Positions 50,699 to 60,122 of a stretch of 64,000 nt of DNA are shown here, one piece after another; position 1 is the first letter of the stretch; the number at the start of each line of letters is the position of its first letter. Origin of the DNA: Gordonia mangrovi. GTDB taxonomy: Bacteria > Actinomycetota > Actinomycetes > Mycobacteriales > Mycobacteriaceae. Position numbers and translations under genes: made by a program. Location of the stretch: positions 806,001-870,000 of the forward strand of contig NZ_CP102850.1 in assembly GCF_024734075.1 (NCBI RefSeq), given 5' to 3'. Under the pieces are notes generated by a model that ran no database searches, was not told the DNA's origin, and saw nothing but the letters and a program-made list of their open reading frames with translations.

Positions 50699-52386
50699 CC
50701 GCCGATGTCGATCGGTCCGAGTTCGCCGTAGCGGTCACCGGGGCCGGGGTTGTCGGGATGACTGCCGCCGCCGAAGTGGTGCAAGACGCCCCAGACGGCG
50801 TTGAGTGCGGTCTGCACCGCACCTTCCACCCACGCCGGCATGAACGACACGTCGTCGCCGGCGATGAAGATACCCCGTTCGGCGTCGGGGAGGCGTTCCT
50901 GACCGTAGAAGTGGCCGTACATCCGGGTGTTGTAACGGTAATGCCCGGGCAGCGCACCCTTGAACGCACCCAGGAAGTGCGGCTCGTCCTCCCAGGAGAT
51001 GGTGATCGGGCGGCCGACGATGTGTTCGGCGATGTCGACGTCGGGGTAGATCTTGCGCAGGGCGTCGAGCATCAGCGACACCCGCTTCTCCACCGGATGC
51101 GGTAGTACCTTGAGCGCGTCGCTCATCCAGCTGTAACTCAGGCAGATCACGCCCGGCCGGTCAGGGCCGTTGTCGAACAGATAGGTGCCGCGGGTGAGTC
51201 GGTCGGTGAGCGTCATGCTCAGCAGGTCACGACCGGTCGTCGGGTCACGGTCGGTCCAGAACGGCCGGTCCACCATCACGAACGTCTTCGACGACTGCAT
51301 GTAGCGGGTCCGGTCCAGCGCCATCCACAGGTCCTGGCTGAACAAGCTCTCGTCGCAGTCGATCTCGGTGGAGAGCAACCAGGCCTGACAGGTCGCCACA
51401 ACGGCCGGGAACTCGCGGGCGTCACCCCAGCGGTCGACGACCTCGATCCGACCCGGCCCGACGCGGCGGATCGCGGCCGCACCGGCGCGCGGGACGCCGC
51501 TGTGCAGCGACGACAGGCTCGTACCGACCGGCCAGTACCGGATGCGGGCCGGGCTGTCCGACCAGAGACGGCGCGGCAGCTGTTCGACGCCGCCGACGAT
51601 CAGGTGCTGCTCGGTGTCGCAGTTGGTGACCACCACGCGCAGAATCTCCAACATGGAGTTGGCGAAGTCGGAATCCCATCCGCCGGTGCCGAATCCGACC
51701 TGTCCGAACAACTCCCGATGCCGGAAGGACAACGACCCGAACTCGTCGGAGGTAGCCAGGAAGTCGTAGAAGCTGCGGTCGTCCCACTCCACCACCAGCC
51801 GGTCCCACAACTCTTTGAGGCGAGCGGTGTCGCGGTCGCGGATGGCCTCTTGCAGGGCGGAGAAGCCGGCGACGCGTTCGAGCGCACTGTCCCAGGCCTT
51901 TTCGATCTCGGTGTAGATGGGCGGAAGGTCGGCCAGGGTGCGCGCGTAGAGCGTTTCACCACCGAGGTCGATGACGGTGGAGCCGGCCGCCGTGGTCAGC
52001 GGATTGGGAAAGGGCCGCGAGCGCAGGCCGAAGGTGTCGACGTAGTGGAAGAAGGTCGACGACGAGATCGGGAACCGCATCCCACCGAGTTCGGCGACCT
52101 CCGGCTCGCCCGGCACGAAGTGTTCGGACCGCAGTCGGCCCCCGATGCGCTCCGGTTCGTAGACCACCGGCCGCAGCCCGACCTTCATCAGCTCGTAGGC
52201 GGCCACCATGCCCGCCATCCCGGCGCCGATCACCGCGACCTCGGAGCCGAGGGCCTCGGCGGGCACGGACCCGATCCCGGCCGGATGCGTGATCCAGTCG
52301 TCGTAGGCGAACGGGAAATCCGGACCGAAGATGGTCACCGGCCGATCGGGGTGCACATCGCTCAGGATATTGCGCGGACCCGGCAT
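50695..52386 (-). CDS. davB: L-lysine 2-monooxygenase DavB
   Basis: 563 residues, FAD-dependent amino-acid oxidase fold. Start PVTIFGPDFPFAYDDWITHPAG, FAD motif VAVIGAGMAGMVAAYELMK, and stretches such as RTRYMQSSKTFVMVDRPFW and FLGAFKGALPGHYRYN closely match DavB of P. putida, which converts lysine with oxygen to 5-aminopentanamide and CO2. ATG 52386 has GAGGA upstream and gives the normal length. With davA it makes 5-aminovalerate; davT and davD are not in the window. Confidence 0.9.
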   Translation of the reverse strand: MPGPRNILSDVHPDRPVTIFGPDFPFAYDDWITHPAGIGSVPAEALGSEVAVIGAGMAGMVAAYELMKVGLRPVVYEPERIGGRLRSEHFVPGEPEVAELGGMRFPISSSTFFHYVDTFGLRSRPFPNPLTTAAGSTVIDLGGETLYARTLADLPPIYTEIEKAWDSALERVAGFSALQEAIRDRDTARLKELWDRLVVEWDDRSFYDFLATSDEFGSLSFRHRELFGQVGFGTGGWDSDFANSMLEILRVVVTNCDTEQHLIVGGVEQLPRRLWSDSPARIRYWPVGTSLSSLHSGVPRAGAAAIRRVGPGRIEVVDRWGDAREFPAVVATCQAWLLSTEIDCDESLFSQDLWMALDRTRYMQSSKTFVMVDRPFWTDRDPTTGRDLLSMTLTDRLTRGTYLFDNGPDRPGVICLSYSWMSDALKVLPHPVEKRVSLMLDALRKIYPDVDIAEHIVGRPITISWEDEPHFLGAFKGALPGHYRYNTRMYGHFYGQERLPDAERGIFIAGDDVSFMPAWVEGAVQTALNAVWGVLHHFGGGSHPDNPGPGDRYGELGPIDIGG

Positions 52387-52520
52387 GCGCCCGTCCTCGG
52401 CCGGCGACGCGCCGACCGCGAAATCCGTCCGGGCCGCCAATCGAGGACCGTAAGTGTCCGCTATGCGAGTCAGACTGACGTCAGCTCGTTGCACCCGAAC
52501 CATCCAGAAGGAGTATCGCC

Positions 52521-52895
52521 ATGGACTGGACACTCGAAGTCGCGTTCCTGCCCGTCACCGACGTCGACCGCGCCAAGGATTTCTACACCCGGATCGGATT
52601 CCACCCCGACCACGACCAGTCTCCGAGCGACAACATCCGCTTCGTGCAGATGACCCCGCTCGGTTCGGCCTGTTCGATCGCCTTCGGCAAGGGCATCGTC
52701 GACGGCGCCGGCCCGAACGTCGGCACGCTCATGCTGTGCGTCTCCGACATCAACGCCGCACGCGCGCAACTCATCGCTGCCGGGGTCGACGCCAGCGAGG
52801 TCGACGTTCAGCCGTGGGGCCATTTCGTCTACTTCGATGACCCCGACGGCAATCACTGGAACGTGCAGTACCTGCCGTATCGGTACGAGGGCTGA
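52521..52895 (+). CDS. VOC-family (glyoxalase/dioxygenase fold) protein
   Basis: 124 residues, two beta-alpha-beta-beta-beta modules: VAFLPVTDVDRAKDFYTRIGF and LMLCVSDINAARAQLIAAGV with FVYFDDPDGNHWNVQYLP at the end. Metal ligands cannot be assigned with certainty (His and Glu positions incomplete). Strong GAAGGAG before ATG. Divergent from davB, so perhaps shares its regulation; function unknown. Confidence 0.85.
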   Translation: MDWTLEVAFLPVTDVDRAKDFYTRIGFHPDHDQSPSDNIRFVQMTPLGSACSIAFGKGIVDGAGPNVGTLMLCVSDINAARAQLIAAGVDASEVDVQPWGHFVYFDDPDGNHWNVQYLPYRYEG

Positions 52896-52950
52896 GCGTC
52901 GGGCGCGGAAGGGACCGCGGCCGCGCGCCGTGCCGACTACGATTCGCGGT

Positions 52951-54363
52951 GTGACCTCGGACCAGGTCGGCACGTTCTGCACATCTGACGACGCCGTGAG
53001 CACGTTCCTCGGCCGAATCTTCGATCCAGCCACCGAGGCGGTGACGATCGAGCGGTCGTCGCGACTGTGGGATGCCGTCGAATCCGCACACTCGGCTGGA
53101 CGTCGGGGCGCGGGTCGAATCGTCGGGATCGTCGACACCGACTTCGACCTGTCGATTCGCCGCCTCGCGTCTCGGATCGCCCCAAGTGTGGCGGCGCCTC
53201 CTACTCGGACCGCCGGGCATGGGACCGCGGTCGCGCTACTCATCAGCGAGGTGGCACCGGAAGCCACCCTGCAGTTGTTCGACGTCCGGCCGGCCAGATA
53301 TCTGCACCAAAGCAACGTCGCCGACGCAGTATCGAAAGCCCGCGAGGCCGGATGCCAACTGCTGAACCTGAGTCTGGGGTTCACCACGTCGGTCACCGTC
53401 GAATCGGTGGCCGGCGTCGATGCATTCGACCTCGTCGACGTCGATCACCCGGGCGAGGACACGACGACGATCATCGATCGGTACCTCGAGACCGTCTCGC
53501 TGTTCGCGGCGGACAGGTGTCAACGGCCCTGCGCCGTGTGCGACTCGCTCGACGCCTCGGACGCGTCGGCCACGCTGGTCGCAGCGGGCGGCAATTCCGA
53601 CGCGACTGTGTGCCCGGCGGCGCATCGCCGATGCGTCGGCGCCGGATTCGAGGTGGTGTCGCGGACGGCTCAGGGTGACAATCTCGCGCTGGCCGCCGGA
53701 CTTCCCGACCACGACCAGTCGGCTCGTTGCGAGTTCGTCCTTCCCCTCCCGGCCGGATTTGCGGCGACCAGTTTCGCGGCGCCACTGCTCACCGGAGTGT
53801 GTGCGCTCGACGATCCAGACGGCGACCTCGAATACATGATGCGGGTCAGCCTCGTGAACTCGCTCATCGTCATGCGCCACCGATCACTGGAACAGCTTGC
53901 CGAGCAACGGAACGCGACGGCTGCCCAGGGCTGGGCGGTGAATGCCGCCTACCGCTACCTGCTGTCTCGCGTACCGCCCGCACATCGTCATTGGGACCGT
54001 CCGGACGATCCACCCTGCTCATTGTGCGCGTTGACGATCCTCGATGCGTACCGCGGCATCAGCCAGACGTTCGGTTCGCTCGGCGAGCACGAAAAGGCCT
54101 TGGCCTGGGCGCACGTGGGCCGTCGCATCTGCCCGCTGGACCCGGACGTCATGATGGACCATGCCGTTGCGCTGATATCGATGTCCGGGGCCGTCGGCGA
54201 CGCCGATGCAGTCGCAGCGCTGACCCGTGCCGCCGACCTCTACCGGGCTGCGGCGTCGCGACGCCCTGAGGACTCGACACTCCAACGCTTCTGCGCCGAG
54301 CGTGAGCATTTCGTGCAGGCGCGCAGACGCAGCGTCACGAATGGGCGTCCAGCGCCCGAGTGA
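52951..54363 (+). CDS. Intracellular subtilase (S8) with probable helical-repeat C-terminus
   Basis: 470 residues, GTG start. Catalytic set of subtilisins: Asp62 (GIVDTDFD), His90 (AGHGTAVALLISE), oxyanion Asn215 (VAAGGNSD) and Ser274 (ATSFAAPLLTG), with LLNLSLG between. The usual Asp-Thr/Ser-Gly is Asp-Thr-Asp. No signal peptide, propeptide or membrane helix, so it works in the cytosol. Extra cysteines (CQRPCAVC, CPAAHRRC, PPCSLCAL) may bind zinc. After about 320 the protein is helical, resembling TPR repeats. Convergent with an unknown coiled-coil gene 16 bases away. Confidence 0.78.
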   Translation: MTSDQVGTFCTSDDAVSTFLGRIFDPATEAVTIERSSRLWDAVESAHSAGRRGAGRIVGIVDTDFDLSIRRLASRIAPSVAAPPTRTAGHGTAVALLISEVAPEATLQLFDVRPARYLHQSNVADAVSKAREAGCQLLNLSLGFTTSVTVESVAGVDAFDLVDVDHPGEDTTTIIDRYLETVSLFAADRCQRPCAVCDSLDASDASATLVAAGGNSDATVCPAAHRRCVGAGFEVVSRTAQGDNLALAAGLPDHDQSARCEFVLPLPAGFAATSFAAPLLTGVCALDDPDGDLEYMMRVSLVNSLIVMRHRSLEQLAEQRNATAAQGWAVNAAYRYLLSRVPPAHRHWDRPDDPPCSLCALTILDAYRGISQTFGSLGEHEKALAWAHVGRRICPLDPDVMMDHAVALISMSGAVGDADAVAALTRAADLYRAAASRRPEDSTLQRFCAEREHFVQARRRSVTNGRPAPE

Positions 54364-54379
54364 GTCCCACTCCGTGGGC

Positions 54380-55768
54380 CTACGGCCGAGGCGGCGGCGG
54401 TTCGCGATACCACGCCATTGCCGCCGGATCGCGTGGCTGCAACGCGCCCGCGGCATCCGCTCCGGCGTGGGTGATCGTCTCCATGTGGCCTGCCATCTCC
54501 GCGAGTTGCCCCAACCGCGCGACCTCAGCAGCTTCGTGCGTGGTCGCACCGAGCCCGTTGAGCTCCACCTCGGCTCGTGCTCGCGCCAGTTCCCGTTCCA
54601 GGCGTGCCTTGCGCACAGCGGCACGATGGTCGGCGAATCCGTCAACCGCCTCCACGGTCGACTTCGCCCACGACATCCCGTCCGAGAACCCAGCGGTGAC
54701 CGCGTCCACAGCTGCCTCGGCCCCTCCCGTGACCTCGCGCGACACGCCGACCAGCACGCCGTCCGCATCGAAACTCAACTCCACCGAGTGGTTCTTGAAT
54801 GCACCGGAGGCGAGATCGATGACCTCGGTGGCGCAATGATCGTCGAGCACTGTTCGTTGGAACGTCTGCTCCACCCGAGTCGCCGGTGCGTCGTCGTCCC
54901 CGATCGGGTCAATGCGCCGCAGCCACACGAATTCCTCTGTCCGCGGGAGACGAACCTGGATCGAGCGTGTCCCAGGGGCATCCACCCGATCGCGTACCGA
55001 CGGGGCCGGTGCGGACCGGGCGATCACAAAGCCCAGTCGGTCCCAGATCTCCCGAGCGCCAACCCGTCCCGGCATTGCGGGCGCGGCACTGCCCCAATCG
55101 AGGTTGACACCGGTCCACCGTGGCAACTGGCGAAGTTCCAGAACTCCTTCGAGCTGTTCGGTCCACACGTCGGTGTTCGCGCGACGCCAGACCTCGAAGC
55201 GCTGGGCGGCAGCATCGACTTCGCGTTCCAACGCATCCACTGTCACGGTCAGCCGTCGCACTCGCACGTAGAGGTCATCGGCCTCCGTGTCGGGCGGGGC
55301 GGCCAGATACGCCGACCTGGCGTCCAGCAGGGCCGTTCGCGCGTCGGCGAGCTGGGTTCGCACACGTGCGAGATGGGCCGATTCGGTCGAACAGGCCTCG
55401 TCGTAACCCAGAGCTGCCGGGTCTATCTCCGGCGACTCACCCTCACTCAACAGCATCCCGGCCGACAGTGCCGTCGCTGCCATCGTGGCACCGGCCTTGA
55501 TGACCTTCGTGATCCTGCTCGTCGCCTTCGCGGACGCACCCACCAGCCGACGATCGGCCGAGAACGAGAACGCGACGACCTGGTCCATCAACCGACCGAC
55601 TTCGAGGTCGAGTTCTCGTTGCGCCTCGACGTCGGCACACGTCGACCATTCCGCGCCGGTCGACAGAACCGCGGTGGCGTCACCGCCTGGATAGCGCGTC
55701 CGCACGTGTTCGATGACGCCGGACATCGCCACACGGGTCTCGGGCAGGTGATAGCGCACCATGCGCAC
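54380..55768 (-). CDS. Unknown coiled-coil protein beside subtilase
   Basis: 462 residues. An N-terminal alpha/beta part (RYHLPETRVAMSGVIEHV) contains a hydrophobic stretch near 97-118 (IKAGATMAATALSAGMLL). Residues about 130 to 210 are heptad-rich (LARVRTQLADARTALLDAR, RLTVTVDALEREVDAA) and so is the C-terminal RKARLERELARARAEVEL. The middle has WVRRIDPIG-like beta segments. No known family. Start may be at MRMVRY (55768) or MVRYH (55762). Partnered by position with the subtilase. Confidence 0.65.
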   Translation of the reverse strand: MRMVRYHLPETRVAMSGVIEHVRTRYPGGDATAVLSTGAEWSTCADVEAQRELDLEVGRLMDQVVAFSFSADRRLVGASAKATSRITKVIKAGATMAATALSAGMLLSEGESPEIDPAALGYDEACSTESAHLARVRTQLADARTALLDARSAYLAAPPDTEADDLYVRVRRLTVTVDALEREVDAAAQRFEVWRRANTDVWTEQLEGVLELRQLPRWTGVNLDWGSAAPAMPGRVGAREIWDRLGFVIARSAPAPSVRDRVDAPGTRSIQVRLPRTEEFVWLRRIDPIGDDDAPATRVEQTFQRTVLDDHCATEVIDLASGAFKNHSVELSFDADGVLVGVSREVTGGAEAAVDAVTAGFSDGMSWAKSTVEAVDGFADHRAAVRKARLERELARARAEVELNGLGATTHEAAEVARLGQLAEMAGHMETITHAGADAAGALQPRDPAAMAWYREPPPPRP

Positions 55769-55881
55769 TACTCATACCGGATTCTCCGTGGCTTGGTCGG
55801 CTGTAGCAGCAAATGCTCCGGTCGCGGGCCGATGGGCCGTTTCGGGTGCGCCACGCCGCGGCGGGCACGACACTGTCAGGT

Positions 55882-57219
55882 ATGCAATCGGGCGCGCCGA
55901 GCGGCGCACTGGGTGCCGATCCGACCGTATTGATCGGCACGATCGTCAACCCCGCAGGTCTCATCCTGGCCAAGACGGTGCCGCAGGTCCGGGTCCCGGC
56001 GTTCGCCTCGCCGGGACTCGGCGCCAGCCCGACATGGCACGCGTTCGCCGCCGACCAGGTCGGTATCGCGTTCACCGACGCGATCGGCGTCGTCGGTGAC
56101 CAGCGCATCCGGGTCGACCTGGAGGCGATGCACATGCTCGATGCGACGCTGGCGTGGGCGCCGGGTGAGTTCTTCGATCAGGCCGGCGTGCCGGTGCCGC
56201 AGTGCGCGCGCGGGACCTTGCGCCGGGTCGTCGACGGCCTCGGCCGCACCGGTCTGCGCGCGCTGGTCGGGCATGAGCTGGAGTTCATGCTCACCGGACC
56301 GGAGGGTCAGCAGTTGCCGTCGCACCTGTGGGCGCAGTACGGCGTGGCGGGGGTGTTGGAGCACGAGGCGTTCATCCGGGAGGTATTGGCCGAGTGCCAT
56401 GCGGCCGGCATCGGCGTCGATCAGCTCCATCCCGAGTACGGACGTTCCCAATTCGAACTGTCCATCGAGCCTCGCGACCCGATCGCCGCCGCCGACCAGC
56501 TGGTGCTGACCCGCCTGGTGTTGGGCCGTGTCGCGCGACGACACGGCTTGCGGATCAGCTTCTCCCCGAAGCCGTTCGCCGACGGCGTCGGATGCGGCGC
56601 ACACCAGCACATCTCGCTGATGGCCGGCGACGTCCCGATCTTCACCGGCGGGCCGGGTCCGACCGGGCTGACCACCGAAGGCGAGTACGCGATCGCCGGG
56701 CTCGTCGACGCGATGGTCGATCTGCAGGGTGTGCTGAGCGGTTCGGTCGTGTCGGGACTGCGGATGCTGCCCGGGCAGTGGGCGGGCGCGTTCGCCTGCT
56801 GGGGTGTGGAGAACCGGGAGGCCGCGGTCCGCCTCGTGCGCGCGGGACCGGCCAACCCGCGCGGGGCGAACGTCGAGGTCAAGGCCATCGACCCGTCGGC
56901 CAACGTGTACTTCGCGACAGCCGCGATCCTCGGCGCCGCGGCCCTCGGCATCGCACAGGAGCTACCTTTGCCTCCCGAGACCACGGTGGACCCGGGAACG
57001 CTGACCGACGCCCAACTCGCCGAGGCCGACATCCGTCCGCTGTCGGCGGAGCAGAGTGCCGTCGTCGACACCATGGACGGCTCCGCGGTGCTACGCGCCA
57101 TTCTCGGCGATCCGGCGGTCGACGCGCTGGTCGCCGTCCGCCGCTACGAGGTCACCCATTTCCCCGACCACACCGCCGACACCCTCACCAACCGATTCCG
57201 CCTCGCCTGGAGCGTCTGA
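55882..57219 (+). CDS. Glutamine synthetase-family protein (FluG C-terminal-like)
   Basis: 445 residues. Type I glutamine synthetase fold: GHELEFMLTG, HPEYGRSQFELSIEPRDP, GCGAHQHISLM, and NREAAVRLVRAGPANPRGANVEVKAIDPSANVYF. Such proteins often ligate amines to glutamate or make gamma-glutamyl compounds rather than glutamine. The amidohydrolase follows 5 bases later, so the pair equals a split FluG, where N-terminal amidohydrolase and C-terminal GS-like domain are fused. ATG 55882 is taken; GTG/ATG codons further upstream are possible. Confidence 0.85.
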   Translation: MQSGAPSGALGADPTVLIGTIVNPAGLILAKTVPQVRVPAFASPGLGASPTWHAFAADQVGIAFTDAIGVVGDQRIRVDLEAMHMLDATLAWAPGEFFDQAGVPVPQCARGTLRRVVDGLGRTGLRALVGHELEFMLTGPEGQQLPSHLWAQYGVAGVLEHEAFIREVLAECHAAGIGVDQLHPEYGRSQFELSIEPRDPIAAADQLVLTRLVLGRVARRHGLRISFSPKPFADGVGCGAHQHISLMAGDVPIFTGGPGPTGLTTEGEYAIAGLVDAMVDLQGVLSGSVVSGLRMLPGQWAGAFACWGVENREAAVRLVRAGPANPRGANVEVKAIDPSANVYFATAAILGAAALGIAQELPLPPETTVDPGTLTDAQLAEADIRPLSAEQSAVVDTMDGSAVLRAILGDPAVDALVAVRRYEVTHFPDHTADTLTNRFRLAWSV

Positions 57220-57224
57220 CACCC

Positions 57225-58358
57225 ATGGCGTCGTCGCCGGGCCCGATCGCCGAGCAGCTCGCGACGCTGCCGCTCATCGACCACCATGTGCACGGGTGCT
57301 GGGTCGGCGACGTCGACCGGGTCCGGTTCGAGAATGCGTTGAACGAGGCGAACACCGAGCCGGTCGCCGCCGACGACGCGCCGTTCGACTCGCAGATCGG
57401 CTTCGCGGTACGTCGGTGGTGCGCACCGGTACTCGGGCTGCCCGCGCACGCGGCCGCGGACGTGTATTGGGATCGCCGCGAACGGCTGTCGGAGGACGAG
57501 GTGTCCCGGACGTTTCTGCCCGCCGCAGGTGTGTCCAACTGGATCGTCGACACGGGACTGCCCGGCGTCGCCGACCCCGACACCCTGGCCCGGTGGTCGG
57601 GAGCCGCGGCTCACGAGGTGATCCGGCTCGAATCCATTGCCGAGGAAGCCGTCGCGCGCGGCGGCAACTACGCGGCCGCCTTCGACGAGATCCTCGCCCA
57701 TCGCGCCGCAACCGCCGTGGGCACCAAGTCGATCATCGCCTACCGCGGCGGCTTCGACGGCGACCTGACCGACCCGGAGCCGGTGCAGGTGGAGGACGCG
57801 GCCCGGCGCTGGCGCGACGCCGGGGGCCGGCGAGTCACCGACCGCACGCTGCTGCGTTTCGGGCTGCATCGCGGGCTTCGACTGGGCAAGCCACTGCAGT
57901 TACACGTCGGACTCGGTGATCGCGACGCCGACCTGCACCGCACCAATCCCCTGTTGCTCCTCGACTTCCTGCGCGGCAGCGGCACCACGCCGGTCATGTT
58001 GCTGCACTGCTACCCGTTCGAGCGTGAGGCCGGATACCTGGCGCAGGCGTTCAGCAATGTCTACATCGACGTCGGGCTCGCAGTGAACCATCTCGGTGCC
58101 CGCGCGTCGGAACTGATCGCCCGCTCGCTCGAGTTAGCGCCCTTCCGCAAGGTGCTCTATTCATCGGACGCGTTCGGTCCGGCCGAACTGCACTACCTGG
58201 GCGCGCAGCTGTGGCGCCACGGGTTGGCGACCGTGCTGCAACGGTTCGTCGACGCCGACGCGTGGGCGCTCGACGATGCGCTGCGGGTGGCCGAGATGAT
58301 TGCCCACGGGAATGCGCGGCGGGTGTACGGGCTCACTGGAAATTCGACGCACGATTGA
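57225..58358 (+). CDS. Amidohydrolase family (FluG N-terminal-like)
   Basis: 377 residues. Metal ligands: His-x-His in PLIDHHVHGCW, Lys or His in TKSIIAYRGG, His in LQLHVGLGD, His in MLLHCYPFE and Asp in LYSSDAFGP. It lies in the FluG/amidohydrolase-2 group that hydrolyses gamma-glutamyl or related amides. Overlaps the convergent lipoprotein gene by 26 bases at its 3' end, so both C-termini share sequence. Confidence 0.85.
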   Translation: MASSPGPIAEQLATLPLIDHHVHGCWVGDVDRVRFENALNEANTEPVAADDAPFDSQIGFAVRRWCAPVLGLPAHAAADVYWDRRERLSEDEVSRTFLPAAGVSNWIVDTGLPGVADPDTLARWSGAAAHEVIRLESIAEEAVARGGNYAAAFDEILAHRAATAVGTKSIIAYRGGFDGDLTDPEPVQVEDAARRWRDAGGRRVTDRTLLRFGLHRGLRLGKPLQLHVGLGDRDADLHRTNPLLLLDFLRGSGTTPVMLLHCYPFEREAGYLAQAFSNVYIDVGLAVNHLGARASELIARSLELAPFRKVLYSSDAFGPAELHYLGAQLWRHGLATVLQRFVDADAWALDDALRVAEMIAHGNARRVYGLTGNSTHD

Positions 58359-59040
58359 CCGCCTTCACAAAGAGTTCGTCGAAGCTCGCCATGTCCAGTT
58401 GGCCATCAAAGCCATCGACCTCCTCATAGAACTCGACCTGCAGTCCGGGGACGTCGGCGTACCCGATCACGGTCTGTTGTTGGGAGCGCAGTGCCGTCGA
58501 TCCCGGCTCCGGCTGGAATGTCGTGGTGAAGGTGAATACCAGGACATCGTCGGCCCGCAGCCCAGGGGGCGCCTCGGCGAGCGTCGACGTCATCGTCATG
58601 GTGCCTCGTCCGGTAATCGTGGCAGTGTTGTTGCCGCATGTCGTGATGACCTCGCGGCGGTGCGCCATCGGCTCCGCATTCCTGATCACGGCGTTGGAGT
58701 ACTTGGGGAACGACGACTGGTTCCTGTTGACGGCGACGACACCAATGCGCTGACTCTCGATCGTGAACTCGGCCTGTGCCCGAAACACCGCTGCGCATTC
58801 TGCGGGCTGGTAGGCCCTGCCATCGACAGCGCGTCGTTGCGCTTCTCCTACGTGAGTGTCCGCGGGGAACACGTCATAGCCGGCGGGAAAATCTGAGGCG
58901 GTCAGGAGGAGGTCAGGATCAGGCCCCCGGGTCGGTGAGGTCGATGATGACGAGGTGCTGGTACCGCAGGCGGTCGCTGCCATGATGAGCACCGCGACGA
59001 CGGATACGCGCCAGCCCGAGAGCCGACGACGGAGCGTCAC
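58333..59040 (-). CDS. Lipoprotein linked to WXG100 genes
   Basis: 235 residues from GTG 59040. Signal VSVVAVLIMAATA followed by lipobox Cys (ACGTSTSSSST), then LLLTASDFPAGYDVFPADT. The domain is of a mycobacterial lipoprotein type with paired cysteines (AECAAVF, ITTCGNN). Function unknown. GTGA overlap with the upstream gene shows that the WXG100, partner and lipoprotein genes form an operon. Confidence 0.78.
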   Translation of the reverse strand: MTLRRRLSGWRVSVVAVLIMAATACGTSTSSSSTSPTRGPDPDLLLTASDFPAGYDVFPADTHVGEAQRRAVDGRAYQPAECAAVFRAQAEFTIESQRIGVVAVNRNQSSFPKYSNAVIRNAEPMAHRREVITTCGNNTATITGRGTMTMTSTLAEAPPGLRADDVLVFTFTTTFQPEPGSTALRSQQQTVIGYADVPGLQVEFYEEVDGFDGQLDMASFDELFVKAVNRASNFQ

Positions 59041-60110
59041 TTGACCGCTCCGGGGTCCGGAAGCGGCACGCCCTTCTCCACAAGCGCGTGAATCTCGTCG
59101 CGCGAGACCGAATGCCAATTCGGGGCGTTGTCCAGAGGCAACATCAGTCCATCGACACCCGCGGTGCGTACGTCCGATACTTCGTATTGGTAGTCATATG
59201 TAACCGCGAGATATGTCACACCATTAACCTCCACTGACCCTACCGACGCTGGTTCAGCACCAACGACCCTCACCTGCTTCTTGTCGGTGACATCGAAGTT
59301 GACCGAGTCACCTTTTACCGGGACTCCAACTCCCTCACCGGTAATGGGGTTTGCCGGCATCTGATCAGCGGAAAGACCGCCGACGGACCCCTTGGCCGTG
59401 GGGTCAATCGTCACGCTCTTGGCGAAGCGACGTGCCAGATCGGATGTCATATGAGGATCGTTCCACCCCTTGGGTACCTGGACAGGCAGCACTCGAACGC
59501 TTGAAGTCTTCGCTGTCGGCCCCATGGTCACCAACTGATCGGGCGTGTACTCGCGTCCCGGCAAGTGATCGGCCGCTTCTGCCTGGGGCAGAGGTGCGCC
59601 GTCGACCTGAACCGATTCAGGAGCCACAATCCCTGACGCCGCCTGAATAGCCATGGCCAGGTCGCGATCAGCGTCGTCGGCTGCCGCCATGACACTGTTG
59701 ACCATCGTCTGAGCCACGTCCACATCGTTCGCTCTGTCGACGTTCATCGTGCCGATCTCCCACGCGGGAAGGTCGACGGTTCCGGTCGAATCATCGATGA
59801 CGAGTCCGTTCGCTGCGGCGAAGGCCCTCACCTCTTCAAGCCGCGCCTTGACTGCTTGCACTTCGGACTGAGCAATCGACGCTGCCTCTGCAACGGCGGC
59901 CACTTCGTTGCCATGAGTGTCGATGTCGACGCGCATTCGACCCTCCGCCTCGTCAGCAGCCCGGCCGGCCGTCCCGCCCCAGGTTTCGAACAGCTCAGGG
60001 GACTCGAGCTGCTCGCTGGTGGACGAGCACACTTCCTAGCGTGCCTGGCAGACACGAAAGACCTCGCCGATCTGGGCAGGATCCCACCGGTCGATCTCTT
60101 CAGGAGTCAT
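59037..60110 (-). pseudogene. ESX-linked helical protein interrupted by in-frame amber codon
   Basis: From ATG 60110 the frame reads MTPEEIDRWDPAQIGEVFRV (24 residues) to TAG at 60036-60038 and then continues in the same frame for 333 more codons (SEQLESPELFETWGGTAGRAADEAEG and a helical region to about 120, then an unknown C-terminal domain). The N-terminal RWDP and WGG features resemble type VII-secretion-linked mycobacterial proteins. The downstream part could restart at GTG 60032, but no ribosome site is spaced for it. A single base change would restore the gene. Confidence 0.7.
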
Positions 60111-60122
60111 ACCGTCTGTCAA

